From assembly GCA_965653565.1 (NCBI GenBank), contig CBFHAI010000017.1:1-64000 (forward strand): 64,000 nt of DNA, in the 5' to 3' direction. The stretch comes from JALCLA01 sp965653565 (GTDB lineage Bacteria > Pseudomonadota > Gammaproteobacteria > Xanthomonadales > Xanthomonadaceae). The notes beneath the pieces are model-generated. The model did no database searches. It was given only the letters and a program-made list of their open reading frames with translations, and was not told the DNA's origin. Of the stretch, positions 60,642-64,000 are shown piece by piece (within the stretch, counting starts at the first letter, position 1; the number at the start of each line of letters is the position of its first letter). A program made the position numbers and the translations under genes.

Positions 60642-61510
60642 GCACGCGCTGGGCCACGCTCGATGGCACTCCGACGCGCGTGATCGCGCATCGCGGCGCG
60701 AGCGGCCTGCTGCCCGAACACACGATCGCCGCCTACGCGCTCGCCCTGCAACAAGGTGCCGATGTGATCGAACCGGACCTGCTGATCACGCGCGACGGCG
60801 AACTGGTGGCGCGCCACGATGCCGGACTTGCGCGCAGTACCGACGTGGCATCGCAGACGGATTTTTCGCTGCGCCAGCGCGACGGCGATTGGCCGCTGCA
60901 CGAATTCACAAGTGCGGAGCTGGCCGAACTGCGCGCGGTGCAGCCGTTCGCACAACGCGATCGGCAATACGACGGCCGCTTCCCGATACCGACCTTCGCC
61001 GAAGTGCTGGCCTGGGCCGACGCCTCGGCGCGACTGCGCGGTACTCCCGTCACTTTGTATCCGGAGTTGAAACATCCGTCGTGGCTGATCGAACGGGGCC
61101 TGGATCCGGTGGCTGCATTCATCCGCGCCGTCGCCGATGTCGATGCGGCCGACGTGGTGCTCTTGGTGCAGTGCTTCGAGATCGACGCGCTGCGCCGGGT
61201 ACGCGATGCAACCGGCCTGCCGGTGCATCTGCTGCTCGACGAGCGCACCGACTGGCGTGGCGCGCTTGCGCTGCATGCCTCTGAACTGGATGGTATCGCG
61301 GTGTCGAAGCGATTGCTGGACGACGCCGCACTGGTCGAAGAATCGCATGCGCGGGGACTGGCGGTGCATGCGTGGACCTATCGGGATGATGTATTGCCCG
61401 ATGGGGTTGCGTGCGTCGAGGATGAGATTTCGCGTGCGTTCGAGTTGGGGGTCGATGCGGTGTTTTGTGATTTTCCGGGGACGGCAGTGAGCGTCAGGGG
61501 ACGGGTGTGA
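60638..61510 (+). CDS. Glycerophosphodiester phosphodiesterase
   Basis: A 290-residue GDPD-family TIM barrel that splits glycerophosphodiesters to glycerol-3-phosphate and alcohol. ATG at 60638 in ATGA overlap. Motifs: VIAHRGASGLLPEHT, QGADVIEPDLLITRDGELVARHD (Glu, Asp, His ligands), FPIPTFAEVL, TLYPELKHP, VHAWTYRDD and FELGVDAVFCDFP. No signal peptide, so a cytosolic enzyme (UgpQ/GlpQ2-like), unlike the exported protein encoded before it. Confidence 0.94.
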   Translation: MSTRWATLDGTPTRVIAHRGASGLLPEHTIAAYALALQQGADVIEPDLLITRDGELVARHDAGLARSTDVASQTDFSLRQRDGDWPLHEFTSAELAELRAVQPFAQRDRQYDGRFPIPTFAEVLAWADASARLRGTPVTLYPELKHPSWLIERGLDPVAAFIRAVADVDAADVVLLVQCFEIDALRRVRDATGLPVHLLLDERTDWRGALALHASELDGIAVSKRLLDDAALVEESHARGLAVHAWTYRDDVLPDGVACVEDEISRAFELGVDAVFCDFPGTAVSVRGRV

Positions 61511-61545
61511 GTTCGGCAGTTGTCGGGGTTGGATGAGTTGCAGCT

Positions 61546-61580
61546 GTAGCCTGGATTGGCGGCTCTATCGCTGAATCCGG
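61546..61580 (+). repeat. Second copy of the GTAGCCTGGAT-type repeat
   Basis: Begins GTAGCCTGGATT and ends GAATCCGG; ends agree with 27735-27765, the middle differs. Imperfect hairpin. Confidence 0.5.
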
Positions 61581-61612
61581 ATAATTTCGGTTATCGCCAC
61601 TCCATACCAATA

Positions 61613-61640
61613 TTCGTCATTCCCGCAGGCGGGAAATCGA
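61613..61640. repeat. Shortened GTCATTCCCGC element
   Basis: TTCGTCATTCCCGC followed by AGGCGGGAA: the left arm is complete, the right arm keeps 7 bp (TTCCCGC with GCGGGAA) and then diverges. A degenerate copy of the element at 45248. Confidence 0.5.
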
Positions 61641-61681
61641 GCGACTTTCAAGCATTCCGTTTTTCGCCAGGGCACAAAAAT

Positions 61682-61715
61682 CTCCATCATTCCCGCCTTC
61701 GCGGGAATGATGGAG
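61682..61715. repeat. Full hairpin repeat, CATTCCCGC type
   Basis: A perfect 15-bp stem (61682-61696 with 61701-61715), loop CTTC. The same length and core as at 45248, with different outer bases that still pair, which suggests the pairing is kept by selection. Confidence 0.75.
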
Positions 61716-61862
61716 GGTGAGGATCATCGGACTTCCCGCCTGGTCGCAGGCAGGCGTCCCCGAGTTCGCCGAACTACGGGAATAACGAAAATTGTCCGCG
61801 AAGTCGCGCGAAAAACAACGCGATTCAACCTGCGTTTCGCGACCGCAAGTCGAACCCAGACC

Positions 61863-63302
<1,440 letters not shown>

Positions 63303-63351
63303 GGGAGTCCTGCGAAAGCCAAAAAGGGTGGGGGGAGAATGCGAAGGGATT

Positions 63352-63431
63352 AGGGACGAGTAGCGAGGGTGCTCCGATCGCGGCTTCGAATTCAGCCGCA
63401 ATTACGCCCTAACCACTCACCCCTCGTCCCT
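63352..63431. repeat. G/C-tract inverted repeat between E2 and E3 genes
   Basis: AGGGACGAG (63352-63360) faces CTCGTCCCT (63423-63431), each beside TTAGGG or CCCTAA. The left side carries GGTGGGGGGAGAAT (63327-63340), also found at 45158-45171. Looks like a composite of short intergenic repeats. Confidence 0.4.
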
Positions 63432-63439
63432 GCTCTTGC

Positions 63440-64000
63440 TCAGATCCCGAGCAACATCCGATGCGGATTCTCCAGCTGATTCTTGATATCGACGAGGAAC
63501 AGCACCGCATCCTTGCCGTCGATGATGCGATGGTCGTAGCTCAGCGCGATGTACATCATCGGTGCGATCACGACCTGGCCGTTCTCGGCGATCGGGCGTT
63601 CCTTGATGGCGTGCATGCCGAGGATCGCCGACTGCGGCGGGTTCACGATCGGGGTCGACATCAGCGAGCCGAAGGTGCCGCCGTTGGTGATGGTGAAGGT
63701 GCCGCCCTGCAGGTCTTCGAGTTTCAGTCCGCCTTCGCGCGCGGCTTTGGCGTAGTTGGCGATCGCCGTTTCGATGTCGGCGAAGCTCTGGTTCTCGACG
63801 TTGCGCAGCACCGGCGTGACCAGGCCCTTGTCGGTGGCCACCGCGATCGAGATATCGGCGTAGCCGTGATAGATCACCTCGGTGCCGTCGACCGACGAGT
63901 TGACGATCGGATGCTTCTGCAGCGCATTGGCCGCGGCTTTGGCGAAGAAGCTCATGAAACCGAGCTTGATGCCGTGCGTCTTCTCGAACGGTTCGCCCAG
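63440..64000 (-). CDS. sucB: 2-oxoglutarate dehydrogenase E2 (dihydrolipoyl succinyltransferase), 5' part missing
   Basis: 187 codons of the C-terminal catalytic domain, open to the right edge. It begins in LGEPFEKTHGIKLGFMSFFAKA, the succinyltransferase-type signature, continues with NSSVDGTEVIYHGYADISIAVATDKGL and GGTFTITNGGTFGSLMSTPI, and ends with the active site SYDHRIIDGKDAVLFL (His and Asp) and the short end PHRMLLGI. The wording FEKxHGxKLGFMSFF distinguishes it from pyruvate dehydrogenase E2. The lipoyl and E1/E3-binding domains lie outside the window. Confidence 0.95.
   Translation of the reverse strand: MGEPFEKTHGIKLGFMSFFAKAAANALQKHPIVNSSVDGTEVIYHGYADISIAVATDKGLVTPVLRNVENQSFADIETAIANYAKAAREGGLKLEDLQGGTFTITNGGTFGSLMSTPIVNPPQSAILGMHAIKERPIAENGQVVIAPMMYIALSYDHRIIDGKDAVLFLVDIKNQLENPHRMLLGI

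Larger units (their letters stand above)
61511..61862. other. Intergenic region of repeats, 352 bp
   Basis: Between convergent genes. It contains the GTAGCCTGGAT-type repeat (61546-61580), a half copy of the GTCATTCCCGC hairpin (61613-61640) and a full copy (61682-61715). No coding frame is credible. Confidence 0.6.

Overview
The window reads as a chromosomal segment of a high-GC gammaproteobacterium of the order Lysobacterales (Xanthomonadales). I base this on three things: the histidine operon in the order trpR-like, hisG, hisD, hisC, hisB, hisH, hisA, hisF, hisIE with a fused HisB; the set metG, TonB receptor, apbC/mrp, dcd; and the many tight ATGA start/stop overlaps with xanthomonad-type families (DUF3025, HutD, DUF6491-like lipoprotein, 7TM-DISM diguanylate cyclase). 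I cannot name the genus from sequence alone. No phage, insertion sequence, CRISPR array or rRNA operon is visible. The only RNA gene I find is a tRNA-Phe(GAA).

Layout. 1-6.4 kb (minus strand): an APC amino acid permease cut by the left edge, methionyl-tRNA synthetase and a TonB-dependent receptor. 6.6-10.1 kb (plus): apbC, a secreted subtilase and dcd. 10.1-12.4 kb: a lower-GC gene for a secreted RCC1-repeat protein with 14 blades. 12.5-18.7 kb (minus): a nine-gene, mostly overlapping operon for pyroglutamate: dienelactone hydrolase, HIT protein, pxpB, pxpC, pxpA, DUF969, DUF979, pcp and a small secreted protein. 18.8-27.7 kb: rimO, DUF3025, greB, a rhomboid protease, a membrane/TPR protein, a DUF853 ATPase and an MltD-like lytic transglycosylase. 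27.8-33.3 kb (minus): a four-gene signalling operon (FHA-GAF protein, Ser/Thr kinase with TPRs, sensor kinase, LuxR-type response regulator). 33.4-41 kb: an unknown secreted protein divergent from a subtilase with SLH-like repeats, then cupin, cysteine hydrolase, a hemerythrin-like protein behind a probable sigma-54 promoter, DUF421, and a divergent HxlR regulator/azoreductase pair.

41-51 kb: tRNA-Phe, a lipoprotein, HutD, a SET protein, a ComEA-like protein, an M20 peptidase, a second Ser/Thr kinase with TPRs, folP and a diguanylate cyclase. 51.4-59 kb: the histidine operon, led by a TrpR-family gene with a palindromic operator across its own promoter. 59-61.5 kb: a secreted metallophosphoesterase overlapping a glycerophosphodiesterase. 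61.9-64 kb (minus): lipoamide dehydrogenase and the C-terminal part of the 2-oxoglutarate dehydrogenase E2.

Functional links. Pcp would release pyroglutamate from peptides, DUF969/DUF979 would be the membrane partner (inferred transporter) and PxpABC would open the ring to glutamate. FHA, kinase, sensor and regulator genes are coupled by overlaps and look like one signalling pathway. Several intergenic gaps hold dispersed short palindromes (GTCATTCCCGC type, GTAGCCTGGAT type, GACAGGCTCACCACGAA type) and one array of GGGAGTC heptamers with G-quadruplex spacing.
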